Made by a program: the position numbers and the translations under genes | Notes under the pieces: model-generated | Databases searched by the model: none | What the model was told of the DNA's origin: nothing | The model's input: the letters and a program-made list of their open reading frames with translations, nothing else | Shown here: positions 45,373 through 56,316 of the stretch, piece after piece | Layout: every line of letters begins with the position of its first letter | Numbering within the stretch: position 1 is the stretch's first letter | Source: Maritalea porphyrae | GTDB lineage: Bacteria; Pseudomonadota; Alphaproteobacteria; Rhizobiales; Devosiaceae | Reading direction: 5' to 3' | Assembly: GCF_030159895.1 (NCBI RefSeq) | Contig: NZ_BSNI01000002.1 | Location: 2,258,306-2,322,305, forward strand | DNA length: 64,000 nt

Positions 45373-45462
45373 GCTTTTTCCTTATGCGATCTCATCACCA
45401 CCGTTCTCAGACGGTAGCTCCACCGAAACAAATAGTGCCCTGACCAATTCAGGGCACCAAAA

Positions 45463-45831
45463 TTACTTTTTCTTACCTGCGATAGGCTTCGCTGGACCCT
45501 TACGAGTACGAGCGTTGTTGTGCGTGTTCTGACCACGCACAGGCAAACCACGACGGTGACGAAGACCGCGATAGTTACCCATATCCATCAATCGTTTGAT
45601 GTTCATAGCAACTGAGCGACGAAGGTCACCCTCTACCATGTAATCACGATCGATTGTCTCACGAACCTGAATAACTTCCGCGTCGGAAAGTTCCATCACG
45701 CGACGTTCAGCAGGAATGCCGACTTTTTCACAAATTTCAGATGCGTGTTTTGCACCAATCCCGTGAATATATTGAAGCGCAATTTCTACACGCTTATTCG
45801 TTGGGATGTTCACACCAGCAATACGAGCCAC
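45463..45831 (-). CDS. rpsM: 30S ribosomal protein S13 (GTG start)
   Basis: A 122-residue protein. [18 protein letters not shown] opens the protein, and [19 protein letters not shown] near the end is the tRNA/23S-contacting signature. The start codon is GTG with AAGGAG 9 bases before it. A 195-bp gap separates it from adk and contains a good promoter candidate. Confidence 0.97.
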   Translation of the reverse strand: MARIAGVNIPTNKRVEIALQYIHGIGAKHASEICEKVGIPAERRVMELSDAEVIQVRETIDRDYMVEGDLRRSVAMNIKRLMDMGNYRGLRHRRGLPVRGQNTHNNARTRKGPAKPIAGKKK

Positions 45832-45965
45832 GTTGCTGATCTCCTTAAATTCTCTGCAGAATCACCATGATCTGCGTCCACACAACAGCAACAGACCAGC
45901 ATTCGATCTCTTGCAATTTTCAAGAAACCGAGCCCAGTCGCACCAATGCGTATAACTAAGCGCGG

Positions 45966-45995
45966 TTCATAACCGAGTTTCCTGACCAAAGTCAA
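45966..45995 (-). promoter_or_regulatory. Probable internal promoter for rpsM-rpsK-rpoA-rplQ
   Basis: On the minus strand TTGACT (45990-45995), an 18-bp spacer and TATGAA (45966-45971) form a fair sigma-70 promoter in the 195-bp gap between adk and rpsM. It would let the alpha operon be transcribed independently of the spc operon. The leader of about 125 bases could carry an S4- or S13-type control structure, but I could not recognise one. Confidence 0.5.
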
Positions 45996-46026
45996 CAGCT
46001 AGGTTGACCCGACAGAAAGCTGATAT

Positions 46027-46599
46027 TTAGTTAGCGTCCAAGGCCGCCATTATTGATGCAGTGACTTCGTCGATTCCCGCCATGCCGTCAACGGTTTTAA
46101 CAAGGCCCTTCTTCGAATAAAAATCCACCAAAGGAGCTGTAAGCTCATGGTAGACGTCCAAACGATTGCGAAGAACCTCTTCGTTGTCGTCTTCACGAGC
46201 ACCGCCAGATTCAGCTGCACGCTGCAAAATACGGCCAACGAGCGTGTCCGCATCTGCTTGGATTTCTACAACAGCATCCAAGGCAATTCCCTTATCACTC
46301 AACAACTCCTCAAGCGCCTCGGCTTGAGCTGTTGTGCGAGGAAAACCATCTAGAATGAAGCCGTTTGCACAATCTGATTCGTCTAAACGATCAGAAATAA
46401 TTCCAACCACTGCTTCATCAGGAACCAAATCCCCACGCGCAATGATGTCTTTAACTTCAAGCCCGAGCGCTGTTTCTGCAGCAATGGCTGCACGAAGCAT
46501 GTCGCCAGTAGACAATTGCGGGATACCGTACTTCTCAATCAAAAACTGAGCCTGAGTACCCTTGCCTGCCCCTGGTGGTCCTAAAAGAATTAGCCTCAT
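46027..46599 (-). CDS. adk: Adenylate kinase (short-LID form)
   Basis: A 190-residue enzyme converting ATP plus AMP to two ADP. The P-loop is GPPGAGKGTQ at residues 7-16, the AMP site is STGDMLRAA near 30, and DGFPRTTAQAEALEE lies near 84. The LID is reduced to a short loop and lacks the four-Cys zinc site. Its start overlaps the secY stop (ATGA), the usual placement inside the spc operon. Confidence 0.97.
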   Translation of the reverse strand: MRLILLGPPGAGKGTQAQFLIEKYGIPQLSTGDMLRAAIAAETALGLEVKDIIARGDLVPDEAVVGIISDRLDESDCANGFILDGFPRTTAQAEALEELLSDKGIALDAVVEIQADADTLVGRILQRAAESGGAREDDNEEVLRNRLDVYHELTAPLVDFYSKKGLVKTVDGMAGIDEVTASIMAALDAN

Positions 46600-47933
46600 T
46601 TTTTCCGCCGTCCTCCCAAACGTGATTTTTTCACCAAGCCCTCATATTGCTGCGCAATCAAATGCGACTGGACCTGTGAAATTGTATCAAGTGTTACCGT
46701 CACCATAATAAGCAACGATGTCCCACCAAGGAACGCCGAAACGTTCAACTGCGACACAAGGACCTCAGGAATAAGAGCGACGAGTGTCAAATAAATGGCG
46801 CCCACAATCGTGATCCGCGTCAACACATAGTCGATGTGCTGTGCTGTGCGCTCGCCTGGGCGAATGCCCGGAATGAACCCACCTGACTTTTTCAAATTGT
46901 CTGCTGTCTCAGTCGGGTTAAACACAATTGAGGTGTAGTAGAACGCAAAGAAGAAAATCAATGACGCAAAGATAGCAAGATAGACCGGCTGTCCACGACC
47001 CAACACAGCAGCGGTTGTTGTCAACCAGCCTGGCGCGTCACCTTGTGCTGCAAACGAAGCCATTGTGGCCGGCAGCAACAGCAAAGACGAAGCAAAGATC
47101 ACTGGGATAACACCAGCTGTGTTCAGCTTAAGCGGCAAGTGAGATGTATCGCCTTGGAACATCTTGTTGCCAACCTGGCGCTTTGGATACTGCACCAACA
47201 GCTTACGTTGCGCTCGTTCAAAGAACACAATCACCGCAATCACCACAACCGCAAGAACCAAGAGCCCAACAACACCAATTGTTGGCAATGCGCCTGTACG
47301 GCTAAGCTCTAGAGTTTGTGCAATCGCCGCAGGGAGTGTTGCCACAATACCGGCGAAAATGATCAGCGAAATACCGTTACCAACACCACGCGATGTCACT
47401 TGTTCACCAAGCCACATCAAGAACATAGTGCCACCAACGAGTGTCACAACTGTTGAAATTCGGAAGAACCAGCCCGGGTTAGACACAACGCCTTCACTCG
47501 CTTCCAAGCCAACAGCAATGCCATATGCTTGCAACGCACAGAAAACCACTGCCAAATAGCGGGTGTACTGGTTGATCTTACGACGCCCCTGCTCACCCTC
47601 TTTCTTCAACGCTTCAAGCGTTGGCGAAGCGGTGGTCATCACTTGGATAACAATCGAAGCCGTAATGTAAGGGATCAAGTTGAGGGCAAAAATCGCCATA
47701 CGCTCAACCGCACCACCGGCAAACATGTTGAACATGCCAAAAATGCCAGATTGTGCACGGTCAAACGTCGCAGCAAATGCGTCGCCGTCAATTCCTGGAA
47801 TAGGAATATATGTGCCGAGCCGATAGACCAAAAGCGCACCTAGGGTAAACCAGATGCGCTGTTGAAGATCTTTTGCCTTGGCAAAGGTCGAAAAATTTAA
47901 GTTCCGGGCAAGTTGTTCTGCTGCCGAAGCCAT
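46596..47933 (-). CDS. secY: Protein translocase subunit SecY
   Basis: A 445-residue ten-helix channel. Recognisable are the plug and lateral-gate region (MFAGGAVERMAIFALNLIPYITASIV near 65-90), the cytoplasmic loop VQYPKRQVGNKMFQGDTSHL near 245 with the ribosome/SecA-contacting Arg, and FIPGIRPGERTAQHIDYVLTR near 350. The conserved order rplO-secY-adk is kept. Confidence 0.98.
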   Translation of the reverse strand: MASAAEQLARNLNFSTFAKAKDLQQRIWFTLGALLVYRLGTYIPIPGIDGDAFAATFDRAQSGIFGMFNMFAGGAVERMAIFALNLIPYITASIVIQVMTTASPTLEALKKEGEQGRRKINQYTRYLAVVFCALQAYGIAVGLEASEGVVSNPGWFFRISTVVTLVGGTMFLMWLGEQVTSRGVGNGISLIIFAGIVATLPAAIAQTLELSRTGALPTIGVVGLLVLAVVVIAVIVFFERAQRKLLVQYPKRQVGNKMFQGDTSHLPLKLNTAGVIPVIFASSLLLLPATMASFAAQGDAPGWLTTTAAVLGRGQPVYLAIFASLIFFFAFYYTSIVFNPTETADNLKKSGGFIPGIRPGERTAQHIDYVLTRITIVGAIYLTLVALIPEVLVSQLNVSAFLGGTSLLIMVTVTLDTISQVQSHLIAQQYEGLVKKSRLGGRRKK

Positions 47934-47970
47934 ATAGCTCAGTCCTTAACTCAAGGAAAAATGTTCGTTA

Positions 47971-48438
47971 TTACTCAGCTGCAGGAAGGTCTACTTTACC
48001 ACCAGCAGCTTCAACGGCCGCCAAAGCGCCCTTTGATGCGTGATCAACTTTAAATGTCACTTTTTTCGCAGTGAATTCGCCACCAGCGATCAAGCGCACA
48101 CCGTCTTTAGCACGACGGATAACGCCTGCACCAACGAGAGCTGTCACATCAACCACACCCTTGGCGTCCAAACGACCAGCATCGATAGCTGATTGAATGC
48201 GATCCAAGCGCACAGCATTAAACTTCTTCGCGAAAGGATTGTTAAATCCACGCTTAGGCATTTGCTGGATCAGGTTAGTCTGTTCACCGCGGAAGCCATT
48301 TACAGACACGCCTGAGCGTGACTTTTGACCTTTAACACCGCGGCCACCTGTCTTGCCTTTGCCAGAACCGATACCACGACCAATGCGTGTACGGCTTTTT
48401 GTAGAGCCTTGATTGTCGGCCAACTCATTCAGTCGCAT
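47971..48438 (-). CDS. rplO: 50S ribosomal protein L15
   Basis: A 155-residue protein. It starts MRLNELADNQGSTKSRTRIG and has the glycine-rich RGIGSGKGKTGGRGVKGQKSR segment that threads into 23S rRNA. A mixed C-terminal domain follows. It lies between rpmD and secY. Confidence 0.97.
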   Translation of the reverse strand: MRLNELADNQGSTKSRTRIGRGIGSGKGKTGGRGVKGQKSRSGVSVNGFRGEQTNLIQQMPKRGFNNPFAKKFNAVRLDRIQSAIDAGRLDAKGVVDVTALVGAGVIRRAKDGVRLIAGGEFTAKKVTFKVDHASKGALAAVEAAGGKVDLPAAE

Positions 48439-48452
48439 GACAAACCCTTTAA

Positions 48453-48641
48453 TTACTTCTCGTCGACAACGCGAACGAGGTGGGAAACTTTGTTGATCAT
48501 CCCGCGAACAGCTGGTGTATCTTCCAGTGTTTTACGACGATGCATCTTGTTCAAGCCAAGACCAACAAGCGTAGCGCGTTGGTCCTGAGTGCGGCGGATT
48601 GGGCTACCAATCTGCTCTACTGTTACTGTTTTATCAGCCAT
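48453..48641 (-). CDS. rpmD: 50S ribosomal protein L30
   Basis: A 62-residue protein in the standard place between rpsE and rpl[21 protein letters not shown] followed by [20 protein letters not shown] is the whole L30 fold. The small size is normal. Confidence 0.96.
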   Translation of the reverse strand: MADKTVTVEQIGSPIRRTQDQRATLVGLGLNKMHRRKTLEDTPAVRGMINKVSHLVRVVDEK

Positions 48642-48668
48642 GTCTCAACTCCAGTTCAAACGCTTATA

Positions 48669-49211
48669 TTATGCGCTTGCTGTTTCGCCAACGTCAGATT
48701 CACGACGGCGACCTTGGATTTCAGAAACTTTCAAACCACGACGTGCAGCAACTGAACGTGGGCTTTCAAGGTTTTTCAAAGCATCAAAGGTAGCGCGCAC
48801 CATGTTGTATGGGTTTGCTGAACCTTGAGATTTCGCAACAATGTCGGAAATACCCAAAGTTTCAAAAACCGCACGCATAGGACCACCAGCAATGATACCA
48901 GTACCAGCAGGAGCTGCGCGAAGCAGAACTTTACCGGCGCCGTGGCGACCATTTACATCGTGGTGCAATGTACGTGCTTCACGTAGTGGCACACGGATCA
49001 TTTGACGTTTAGCTTGCTCAGTTGCCTTGCGGATCGCTTCAGGCACTTCACGTGCTTTACCATGACCAAAGCCAACACGGCCCTTCTGATCACCAACCAC
49101 AACAAGTGCAGCAAAGCCGAAACGACGGCCGCCCTTTACCACTTTCGCCACGCGATTGATGTGGACCAGGCGATCAACAAATTCGCTATCGCGCTCTTGA
49201 TTGTCTCTCAT
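48669..49211 (-). CDS. rpsE: 30S ribosomal protein S5
   Basis: A 180-residue protein. The N-terminal double-stranded-RNA-binding part contains [19 protein letters not shown] and [20 protein letters not shown]; the C-terminal part has [19 protein letters not shown]. The ATG at 49209-49211 is preferred to an in-frame TTG at 49223, which has no family match. It lies 49 bp after rplR. Confidence 0.97.
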   Translation of the reverse strand: MRDNQERDSEFVDRLVHINRVAKVVKGGRRFGFAALVVVGDQKGRVGFGHGKAREVPEAIRKATEQAKRQMIRVPLREARTLHHDVNGRHGAGKVLLRAAPAGTGIIAGGPMRAVFETLGISDIVAKSQGSANPYNMVRATFDALKNLESPRSVAARRGLKVSEIQGRRRESDVGETASA

Positions 49212-49260
49212 CGTCTCAACCAATTCTTCTCAATTGTTCTCAATTCAGTCATCGCATTCA

Positions 49261-49617
49261 TTAGAAGCGAAGACCACCTTCGCGTGCTGCTTCTGCCAAA
49301 GCTTTCACGCGGCCATGATAAAGATATGCACCACGGTCAAACACAACGTCTTCAACGCCGGCTTTCACTGCACGTGCAGCAAGCAATTTGCCTACTTCAG
49401 TCGCAGCTGCTTGGTTTGAGCCTTTATCAACTTTGACATCGCTGTCCAATGTTGATGCAGCAGCTACCGTGCGGCCTGTTGTGTCATCGATGACCTGAGC
49501 ATAAATGTTTTTCTCAGAGCGGAATACCGACAAACGAGGACGCCCATTAGCGCGCAACTTAACTGCGCGACGTACCCTCGCCTTACGGCGGTCCTTAGAT
49601 TGGCTGCGGTTCGCCAT
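49261..49617 (-). CDS. rplR: 50S ribosomal protein L18
   Basis: A 118-residue 5S-rRNA-binding protein. [18 protein letters not shown] and the C-terminal [20 protein letters not shown] segment are diagnostic, after a basic N-terminal arm ([18 protein letters not shown]). It follows rplF by 12 bp. Confidence 0.97.
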   Translation of the reverse strand: MANRSQSKDRRKARVRRAVKLRANGRPRLSVFRSEKNIYAQVIDDTTGRTVAAASTLDSDVKVDKGSNQAAATEVGKLLAARAVKAGVEDVVFDRGAYLYHGRVKALAEAAREGGLRF

Positions 49618-49629
49618 GTTTTCGCGTCC

Positions 49630-50163
49630 TTACTTCTTCTTACCTTCTTTGCGGAAGATATATTCGTCTTCATAACGGATACCCTTGCCTTTATAAGGCT
49701 CCGGTGGCCGGAATTCACGAATGTTTGCGGCAACTTGCCCAACAACTTGTTTATCAATGCCAGAGATAACAATCTCAGTCGCCTGTGGCGCCTGAAGTTG
49801 AATACCTTCTGGGGCTTTGAAAATCACGTCATGTGAGAAGCCTAGCGCCAACTTAAGGTCAGAACCTTGCATTTGCGCACGATAACCAACACCGCTGATT
49901 ACCAACTTCTTTTCAAATCCATCTTTCACACCGGTAATAATATTTTGTACCAATGTGCGTGACATTCCCCATGCAGAACGAGCAGCTTTCGTTTCGTTCA
50001 CAGGAGTGACCTTGACGCCTTCGTCGGTCATTTCAACAGTCACGAGATCCACCAGATCGACAGACAATTCGCCTTTTGGGCCTTTTGCCTTAACCGTCTG
50101 GCCTTCGATTGTGACCGTCACACCATCAACTGGGGCGACTGGTTTCTTGCCAATACGAGACAT
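49630..50163 (-). CDS. rplF: 50S ribosomal protein L6
   Basis: A 177-residue protein with two similar alpha/beta domains. [19 protein letters not shown] opens it, [20 protein letters not shown] lies near residue 68, and the C-terminal signature [20 protein letters not shown] is intact. Confidence 0.98.
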   Translation of the reverse strand: MSRIGKKPVAPVDGVTVTIEGQTVKAKGPKGELSVDLVDLVTVEMTDEGVKVTPVNETKAARSAWGMSRTLVQNIITGVKDGFEKKLVISGVGYRAQMQGSDLKLALGFSHDVIFKAPEGIQLQAPQATEIVISGIDKQVVGQVAANIREFRPPEPYKGKGIRYEDEYIFRKEGKKK

Positions 50164-50220
50164 TTTCTTTTGCCTTCTCGGATCAAACCGTAGCTTTTAA
50201 AGAGGATAATTGTGAACGCC

Positions 50221-50619
50221 TTAAAAGACGCGGCACAACACTTCCCCACCAACATTATTGGAACGTGCTTCGTGATCAGCCATCACACCTTTTGGTGTAG
50301 ATACGATCGAAACGCCCAAACCATTCGCAACTTGTGGAATATTCTTCACAGAAGCATACACGCGACGGCCAGGTTTAGAAACACGCTGGATTTCGCGAAT
50401 GACAGGCTTGTCGTCGAGATATTTCAACTCAACGTCATATTCTGCAGAACCGTTTTCAAATTCAGTAACGGTGTAGCCGCGAATAAAGCCTTCAGACTTC
50501 AAAACATCCAACACACGAGCCCGCAATTTAGATGCAGGTGTTTTGACACTAGTCCGGTTACGCATTTGCGCATTCCGGATACGTGTCAGCATATCACCAA
50601 GCGGATCAGTAAAACTCAT
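50221..50619 (-). CDS. rpsH: 30S ribosomal protein S8
   Basis: A 132-residue protein. [19 protein letters not shown] opens it, and the C-terminal [19 protein letters not shown] signature binds helix 21 of 16S rRNA. In characterised operons S8 represses its own operon by binding spc mRNA near rplE; that site was not identified here. Confidence 0.98.
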   Translation of the reverse strand: MSFTDPLGDMLTRIRNAQMRNRTSVKTPASKLRARVLDVLKSEGFIRGYTVTEFENGSAEYDVELKYLDDKPVIREIQRVSKPGRRVYASVKNIPQVANGLGVSIVSTPKGVMADHEARSNNVGGEVLCRVF

Positions 50620-50632
50620 CGCTTAATTCTCC

Positions 50633-50938
50633 TTACCAGCTCGATTTCACGAGGCCAGGGATTTTTCCCTTATTGCCCAAATCGCGTAGTGCAATACGTG
50701 ACATTTTGAGCTTGCGATAATACCCACGTGGGCGACCAGTTACTTCACAACGGTTGCGCAAGCGAACTTTTGCACCATTGCGAGGTAGCGCAGCCAATTT
50801 TAGCTGTGCTTGGAACCGCTCTTCCAGTGGAAGTGAAGCGTCTTTCGTGATCGCCTTGAGAGCCGCGCGTTTTTCAGCATCACGTGCTACCAAACGGCGC
50901 TTTTTCTCATTGTTCTCTACGGCGCTTTTCTTTGCCAT
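50633..50938 (-). CDS. rpsN: 30S ribosomal protein S14 (zinc-independent form)
   Basis: A 101-residue protein of the long, C-minus type. The C-terminal [20 protein letters not shown] has a single Cys instead of the CxxC pairs of the zinc form. The N-terminal half is helical and basic. It lies between rplE and rpsH in the usual order. Confidence 0.97.
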   Translation of the reverse strand: MAKKSAVENNEKKRRLVARDAEKRAALKAITKDASLPLEERFQAQLKLAALPRNGAKVRLRNRCEVTGRPRGYYRKLKMSRIALRDLGNKGKIPGLVKSSW

Positions 50939-50969
50939 TCTTCTCTCGTCCTTATCCGACTGTCACGTT

Positions 50970-51530
50970 TTAGGCTGTTTGCCCAAACGGGAAGTTAAAG
51001 CCCTTAAGAAGCGCCAACGCTTCTTCATTTGTGTTTGCAGTCGTACAAACAATCACGTCAAGGCCCCAAATTTGGTCGACTTTGTCGTAATTGATTTCAG
51101 GGAAAACGATATGTTCTTTAATGCCCATAGCAAAGTTGCCACGACCGTCAAAGCTTTTCTCGTTCAGACCACGGAAGTCACGTACACGTGGCAAAGCAAT
51201 GTTTACCAAACGATCCATGAATTCATACATCTGCGTCTTACGTAGAGTTACTTTACAACCCAAGTTCATCTCTTCACGAACTTTAAAGCCCGCGATAGAT
51301 TTCTTAGCTTTAGTAATCACTACTTTTTGACCAGCAATTGCTTCCAAATCAGCAGCTGCTGATTTCACTTTTTTGCTGTCATTAACTGCTGCACCAACAC
51401 CCATGTTCAGCACGATCTTGTCGAGCTTAGGAACCTGCATTGGGTTCTTGTAGTTAAATTCTTCGATCAGCGCTGCACGAACAACTTCGTCATAGTGCGT
51501 GCGCAGGCGTGGGACGTAGTTCTCAGCCAT
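50970..51530 (-). CDS. rplE: 50S ribosomal protein L5
   Basis: A 186-residue 5S-rRNA-binding protein. Diagnostic segments are [18 protein letters not shown] near residue 36, [20 protein letters not shown] near 74 and the [17 protein letters not shown] block near 145. Its start overlaps the rplX stop by 8 bp, so translation is coupled. Confidence 0.98.
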   Translation of the reverse strand: MAENYVPRLRTHYDEVVRAALIEEFNYKNPMQVPKLDKIVLNMGVGAAVNDSKKVKSAAADLEAIAGQKVVITKAKKSIAGFKVREEMNLGCKVTLRKTQMYEFMDRLVNIALPRVRDFRGLNEKSFDGRGNFAMGIKEHIVFPEINYDKVDQIWGLDVIVCTTANTNEEALALLKGFNFPFGQTA

Positions 51531-51837
51531 CGATCACTTCTCCCGAACGTTTTGCAACGCGCTTTTTCTCGCCGTCCTTAACAACAAAGCCAACACGAGT
51601 TGGTTTGTTCTCTTTAGGATCAACAAGCGCGATGTTTGACAAATGAATTGGCGCTTCTTTTGTAAAGATGCCGCCCTCTTCAGTTTGGGTCGCACGCTGG
51701 TGACGCTTAACAAGGTTCACACCCTGGACAACCGCACGGTTGTCACCTGGGTTGATGCTCAACACATCGCCGGTTTTACCCTTGTCGCGACCTGTGAGGA
51801 CAATAACCTTGTCGCCCTTTTTAATTTTCGCAGCCAT
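51523..51837 (-). CDS. rplX: 50S ribosomal protein L24
   Basis: A 104-residue protein with a KOW motif: [20 protein letters not shown] near the start, followed by [20 protein letters not shown]. It initiates 50S assembly. It ends 8 bp inside rplE and follows rplN by 2 bp. Confidence 0.98.
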   Translation of the reverse strand: MAAKIKKGDKVIVLTGRDKGKTGDVLSINPGDNRAVVQGVNLVKRHQRATQTEEGGIFTKEAPIHLSNIALVDPKENKPTRVGFVVKDGEKKRVAKRSGEVIDG

Positions 51838-51839
51838 TG

Positions 51840-52208
51840 CTAGAGCACCTCCGGTGCAAGCGAAACAATCTTCATGTGGTTCTTTGAGCGAAGTTCACGA
51901 GGAACTGGGCCAAAGATACGTGTGCCGATTGGCTCTTCACTAGTGTTCACCAAAACCGCTGCGTTGCGGTCAAAACGGATCGTGGTACCATCAGGACGAC
52001 GAATGTCTTTAGCTGTACGTACAACAACTGCACGCATAACTTGTCCCTTTTTAACACGGCCACGCGGAATAGCTTCTTTAACGGAAACAACAATTGTGTC
52101 GCCTACAGAAGCGTATTTACGCTTAGAGCCGCCCAGCACCTTGATGCACATAACACGACGTGCACCGGAGTTATCCGCGACATCGAGATTCGTCTGCATC
52201 TGAATCAT
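51840..52208 (-). CDS. rplN: 50S ribosomal protein L14
   Basis: A 122-residue protein. [20 protein letters not shown] and the [20 protein letters not shown] segment are canonical, and the C-terminus is [12 protein letters not shown]. It is the first gene of the spc operon part, 75 bp downstream of rpsQ. Confidence 0.98.
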   Translation of the reverse strand: MIQMQTNLDVADNSGARRVMCIKVLGGSKRKYASVGDTIVVSVKEAIPRGRVKKGQVMRAVVVRTAKDIRRPDGTTIRFDRNAAVLVNTSEEPIGTRIFGPVPRELRSKNHMKIVSLAPEVL

Positions 52209-52283
52209 GACTGGTAGCCTTCTTAATTGTTGGTTGGTTTATGCCAACCTCTACTTAAATCCAAAGTCCGAAGTTCAAAGCTC

Positions 52284-52517
52284 TTAAGAAGCTTGAATAA
52301 CGGCCCATCTTTTGTTCTTCGAAATCGGCGCACATTCTTGGATTTGAACAATATCGCCAGCTTTCGCTGTGTTCGCCTCGTCGTGAGCCTGATATTTTTT
52401 CGAACGACGTACCACTTTTTTCAGTAGTGGGTGTGTGAAGCGACGCTCGACGCGCACAACAACCGTTTTGTCGTTCTTGTCAGAGACTACTGTCCCTTGC
52501 AATATACGTTTAGGCAT
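52284..52517 (-). CDS. rpsQ: 30S ribosomal protein S17
   Basis: A 77-residue OB-fold protein. [20 protein letters not shown] begins it and the [19 protein letters not shown] segment follows, with [17 protein letters not shown] at the end. The size is normal. Confidence 0.97.
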   Translation of the reverse strand: MPKRILQGTVVSDKNDKTVVVRVERRFTHPLLKKVVRRSKKYQAHDEANTAKAGDIVQIQECAPISKNKRWAVIQAS

Positions 52518-52528
52518 TTAAGCCGCTC

Positions 52529-52726
52529 CTACTCGCCCGCTACGCTTTTTTCGCGCAGGATTGTTTTAACCCGTGCAACGTCGCGGCGTACTTGCCGAAC
52601 TCGCGCGGTGTTTTCAAGCTGTTGCGTTGCACCTTGGAAACGCAGGTTGAACTGCTCTTTCTTAAGGTCCAGCAATTCTTGCTTCAGCTCATCTGCGGTC
52701 TTAGCCCGCACATCATTCGCTTTCAT
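52529..52726 (-). CDS. rpmC: 50S ribosomal protein L29
   Basis: A 65-residue two-helix protein near the tunnel exit. [20 protein letters not shown] and [19 protein letters not shown] are the family helices. It sits between rplP and rpsQ. Confidence 0.97.
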   Translation of the reverse strand: MKANDVRAKTADELKQELLDLKKEQFNLRFQGATQQLENTARVRQVRRDVARVKTILREKSVAGE

Positions 52727-52738
52727 CTTATCGATCCC

Positions 52739-53152
52739 TTAGTCGGCGATACGTGTAACAACACGTGTCTTGATCGGCAACTTCATTGCTGCAAGGCGCA
52801 AAGCCTCACGTGCAACTTCGTCCGATACACCGTCAATCTCAAACATGACCCGACCAGGCTTAACCCGAGCGGCCCAATAATCGATCGAACCTTTACCTTT
52901 ACCCATCCGAACTTCTGTCGGCTTCGTGCTTACAGGCACGTCAGGGAAGATGCGGATCCAAACACGGCCCGCACGCTTCATGTGGCGGGTCATCGCACGA
53001 CGAGCTGCCTCAATCTGGCGAGACGTCACACGTTCTGGCTCTTGTGCTTTAAGGCCGTGAGACCCAAAGTTCAATGCGCTACCGCCTTTTGCCACGCCGC
53101 GAATACGGCCTTTGTGCATTTTGCGGAATTTGGTGCGTTTAGGTTGCAACAT
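52739..53152 (-). CDS. rplP: 50S ribosomal protein L16
   Basis: A 137-residue protein at the A-site finger. [20 protein letters not shown] opens it, the family signature is [13 protein letters not shown] in the form [18 protein letters not shown] near residue 44, and [19 protein letters not shown] lies near 82, with the modified-Arg region. Confidence 0.98.
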   Translation of the reverse strand: MLQPKRTKFRKMHKGRIRGVAKGGSALNFGSHGLKAQEPERVTSRQIEAARRAMTRHMKRAGRVWIRIFPDVPVSTKPTEVRMGKGKGSIDYWAARVKPGRVMFEIDGVSDEVAREALRLAAMKLPIKTRVVTRIAD

Positions 53153-53167
53153 TTTTCAATATGCTCC

Positions 53168-53881
53168 TTAACCGGCGTTCTGACGACGCTGCTGACGCTG
53201 AGGCTTTTCGCCTGAGCCTTCTGTAGCGCGACGTTCGTGTGCCATTGGATCGTGCTCAAGGATTTCGCCTTTAAAGATCCAAACTTTTACACCGATAATG
53301 CCGAAAGTTGTTTCACCTTCTGCTGTACCATAGTCGATATCAGCACGAAGAGTGTGCAACGGCACACGGCCTTCACGGTACCATTCAGTCCGCGCAATAT
53401 CAGCACCGCCCAAACGACCCGCAACATTCACACGAATGCCTTGAGCGCCCATGCGCATTGCTGTTTGTACGGCACGCTTCATAGCGCGACGGAACGAAAC
53501 CCGACGCTCAAGCTGCTGTGCGATACCTTGCGCAACCAAAGTTGCGTCAGTTTCAGGCTTGCGAACTTCAACAATGTTCAAGTGCACTTCTGAATCTGTA
53601 AACTTGCGCACTTTTGCGCGAAGTTTTTCGATGTCAGCGCCTTTTTTACCGATCACGATACCAGGACGCGCTGTGTGAATAGACACACGACACTTACGGT
53701 GTGGACGTTCGATAACAATCTTAGAAACTGCAGCTTGCTTAAGAGTCTTCTCAAGCATTTTGCGGATCTTCAGATCTTCCTGCAACAACGTGCCGAATTC
53801 GCCTTTGTTGGCGTACCAGCGGCTGTCCCAAGTGCGGTTTACGCCGAGGCGGAAACCAATTGGATTGATCTTATGGCCCAT
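53168..53881 (-). CDS. rpsC: 30S ribosomal protein S3
   Basis: A 237-residue protein. [20 protein letters not shown] opens it, the KH-2 domain contains [18 protein letters not shown] near residue 70, and the C-terminal domain has [20 protein letters not shown] near 145. The C-terminal 20 residues are a polar Gln/Arg tail. The start overlaps the rplV stop by one base. Confidence 0.98.
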   Translation of the reverse strand: MGHKINPIGFRLGVNRTWDSRWYANKGEFGTLLQEDLKIRKMLEKTLKQAAVSKIVIERPHRKCRVSIHTARPGIVIGKKGADIEKLRAKVRKFTDSEVHLNIVEVRKPETDATLVAQGIAQQLERRVSFRRAMKRAVQTAMRMGAQGIRVNVAGRLGGADIARTEWYREGRVPLHTLRADIDYGTAEGETTFGIIGVKVWIFKGEILEHDPMAHERRATEGSGEKPQRQQRRQNAG

Positions 53882-54261
53882 TATGCAGCCTCCTCAACTT
53901 CACGCACAACGATTGTCAAGTGAGAGAAAGGTTTCAAGATCTTTCCTACACGACCACGTGCACGCGGACGAAAACGTTTCATCACAAGCGACTTGCCAAC
54001 ATATGCTTCAGCAACGATCAACGCGTCTGTATCCAGACCGTGGTTGTTTTCAGCATTGGCAATTGCGCTTTCCAATGTCTTTTTCACGTCTTTGGCAATT
54101 CGTTTTGGTGAGAATGCCAAATCAGCCAAAGCTTTTTCGACTTTCTTGCCACGAATAGTTGTTGCAACAAGGTTCAACTTTTGAGGGCTGGTGCGCACTT
54201 GGCGCAGCACTGCCCGTGCCTCGTTGTCTTTCAGCGTACGCTCACGCTTTGCCTTACCCAT
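53881..54261 (-). CDS. rplV: 50S ribosomal protein L22
   Basis: A 126-residue protein lining the exit tunnel. [20 protein letters not shown] near residue 20, [20 protein letters not shown] and the beta-hairpin region [20 protein letters not shown] are canonical. Confidence 0.98.
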   Translation of the reverse strand: MGKAKRERTLKDNEARAVLRQVRTSPQKLNLVATTIRGKKVEKALADLAFSPKRIAKDVKKTLESAIANAENNHGLDTDALIVAEAYVGKSLVMKRFRPRARGRVGKILKPFSHLTIVVREVEEAA

Positions 54262-54263
54262 TG

Positions 54264-54542
54264 TTACTTCCTCTTCGCCTTCTTATCGGCGCCGTGGCCG
54301 TAATATGTGCGGGTCGGAGAGAATTCGCCAAACTTGTGGCCAATCATCTCTTCAGTCACATTCACAGGCACGTGTTTCTGGCCATTGTAAACGCCAAAGG
54401 TCAATCCAACGAACTGAGGCAAAATTGTAGAGCGACGGCTCCAGATTTTGATAACCTCGTTGCGGCCAGATTCCCGGACCTTCTCGGCTTTTTTGATCAG
54501 ATATCCGTCTACAAACGGACCTTTCCAAACAGAACGTGTCAT
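54264..54542 (-). CDS. rpsS: 30S ribosomal protein S19
   Basis: A 92-residue protein. [20 protein letters not shown] opens it and [20 protein letters not shown] with [15 protein letters not shown] closes the fold. It lies 2 bp before rplV. Confidence 0.98.
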   Translation of the reverse strand: MTRSVWKGPFVDGYLIKKAEKVRESGRNEVIKIWSRRSTILPQFVGLTFGVYNGQKHVPVNVTEEMIGHKFGEFSPTRTYYGHGADKKAKRK

Positions 54543-54547
54543 GTGAC

Positions 54548-55387
54548 CTACCTGCCCTTCTTCTGATGACGTGAACGAACAATAAATTTGTCCGTTGATT
54601 TGTTAGAGCGGGTACGCTTGCCCTTAGTTGGCTTACCCCAGGGTGTCACTGGGTGACGACCACCAGAAGTACGACCTTCACCACCACCGTGTGGGTGATC
54701 GATCGGGTTCATGGCCACACCACGAACCTGAGGACGTTTGCCCAACCAGCGTTTACGGCCAGCTTTACCAAGGTTTGTGTTGGAGTGATCGGCGTTAGAT
54801 ACCGCACCAACTGTTGCCATGCAAGAGCCTGGAACCAAACGTGTTTCACCTGAACCCAAGCGAAGGATAGCCATACCTTGGTCACGACCAACATATTGAA
54901 CATATGTGCCAGCTGAACGAGCGATCTGACCGCCCTTCAATGGCTTCATTTCAACGTTGTGTACGATTGTACCAACCGGCATGCGCTCAAGTGGCATTGC
55001 GTTGCCTGGCTTGATGTCCACTGAGTTGCGTGAAGCGACAACTTTGTCACCAGCACCCAAACGCTGTGGAGCCAAGATATAGGCTTGCTCGCCATCTTCA
55101 TAGTTCACAAGAGCGATGAAGGCTGTACGGTTTGGATCGTATTCCAAACGCTCAACAGTACCAACAACGTCATATTTGCGACGCTTGAAGTCTACCAAAC
55201 GGTAGGCACGCTTCACGCCACCACCTTGGCGACGCATGGTGATGCGACCAGAATTGTTTCGTCCACCCTTAGATGTCAGACCTGACGTCAACTTCTTGAC
55301 CGGACCGCCCTTGTGTAGTTCAGAGCGATCGATACCGATCAAGGCACGCTGGCCTGGCGAGGTGGGATTATATTGCTTCAAAGCCAT
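54548..55387 (-). CDS. rplB: 50S ribosomal protein L2
   Basis: A 279-residue protein of the peptidyl-transferase region. [20 protein letters not shown] opens it, and the catalytic-centre signature [20 protein letters not shown] (with the essential His) lies near residue 225. The C-terminal tail ends [12 protein letters not shown]. Confidence 0.98.
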   Translation of the reverse strand: MALKQYNPTSPGQRALIGIDRSELHKGGPVKKLTSGLTSKGGRNNSGRITMRRQGGGVKRAYRLVDFKRRKYDVVGTVERLEYDPNRTAFIALVNYEDGEQAYILAPQRLGAGDKVVASRNSVDIKPGNAMPLERMPVGTIVHNVEMKPLKGGQIARSAGTYVQYVGRDQGMAILRLGSGETRLVPGSCMATVGAVSNADHSNTNLGKAGRKRWLGKRPQVRGVAMNPIDHPHGGGEGRTSGGRHPVTPWGKPTKGKRTRSNKSTDKFIVRSRHQKKGR

Positions 55388-55405
55388 TTTCTAATCGTCC
55401 CTGCC

Positions 55406-55699
55406 TTAAAGTCCGGTAGCAATGTCAATTGACTGACCTTCAGCCAATGTAACGATTGCCTTTTTCACGTCTTTACGCTGACCAACCCGGCCACGGAAAC
55501 GCTTTTCTTTACCCTTGCGGATCAACGTATTAACGGCTTGAACCTTAACAGAGAACAAACCTTCAACCGCCTTTTTGATTTCAGGCTTGGTTGCGTCGAT
55601 CGCGACGTCAAAAACAACTTGGTTATGCTCAGAAGCATAAGTTGATTTTTCAGTCACAACTGGGTTGCGAATGATGTCATATGCGCGTTCGGTGCTCAT
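55406..55699 (-). CDS. rplW: 50S ribosomal protein L23
   Basis: A 97-residue protein at the tunnel exit, docking site for trigger factor and [23 protein letters not shown] and [20 protein letters not shown] are diagnostic. Its start overlaps the rplD stop by 4 bp (ATGA). Confidence 0.98.
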   Translation of the reverse strand: MSTERAYDIIRNPVVTEKSTYASEHNQVVFDVAIDATKPEIKKAVEGLFSVKVQAVNTLIRKGKEKRFRGRVGQRKDVKKAIVTLAEGQSIDIATGL

Positions 55700-56316
55700 G
55701 AGAAACGTGCCTCCAAGCTTTCCAATGCCGCCTTGGTCAAGACCAATTTATTGCGACGAAGGATGTCATAAACATTGATACCTTGCGCAGGCAAAACATC
55801 GATATGTGGAATGTTGCGCGCCGCACGAGCAAAGTTCTCGTCTAGCTCAGCACCACCAATGATCAATGCGTTGTCAAAACCAAGTGCACCAAAAGACTTT
55901 TTCAATTGAGCTGTTTTTGGCTCTTTTGCTTCAGCTTTATCAAGGATCACAAGGTCACCCGCTTTTGCCTTAGAAGACAAAGCAAGTTTAAGCGCCAATG
56001 CACGTACCTTTTTCGGCAAGCTAATCGCATGTGAGCGAGTAACTGGTCCAAAAGCACGACCACCACCACGGAATTGTGGAACCTTACGGTTACCGTGACG
56101 AGCGCCGCCTGAACCTTTTTGGCGAACAAATTTCTTTGTTGTGCCGCGAATGTCAGAACGACCTTTGGTCTCGTGAGTACCAGCCATTTTTTTCAACTGC
56201 TGATAGCGAACCATACGGTGCAAAATGTCAGCGCGTGGCTCTAGACCGAACACGTCATCTGCAAGTTCAACTTTACCAGCAGCTTTGCCCTCAAGGGTTT
56301 GAACTGAAAGTTCCAT
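55696..56316 (-). CDS. rplD: 50S ribosomal protein L4
   Basis: A 206-residue protein. [20 protein letters not shown]-type extended loop is visible as [20 protein letters not shown] near residue 58, followed by [20 protein letters not shown]. The C-terminal [15 protein letters not shown] is typical. The start overlaps the rplC stop by one base. No L4-binding leader was recognised upstream of rpsJ. Confidence 0.98.
   Translation of the reverse strand: MELSVQTLEGKAAGKVELADDVFGLEPRADILHRMVRYQQLKKMAGTHETKGRSDIRGTTKKFVRQKGSGGARHGNRKVPQFRGGGRAFGPVTRSHAISLPKKVRALALKLALSSKAKAGDLVILDKAEAKEPKTAQLKKSFGALGFDNALIIGGAELDENFARAARNIPHIDVLPAQGINVYDILRRNKLVLTKAALESLEARFS

Noticed and set aside
45002-45532. 176-codon plus-strand frame over rpsK and the gap
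   Set aside because: Antisense to highly conserved ribosomal genes, no support.
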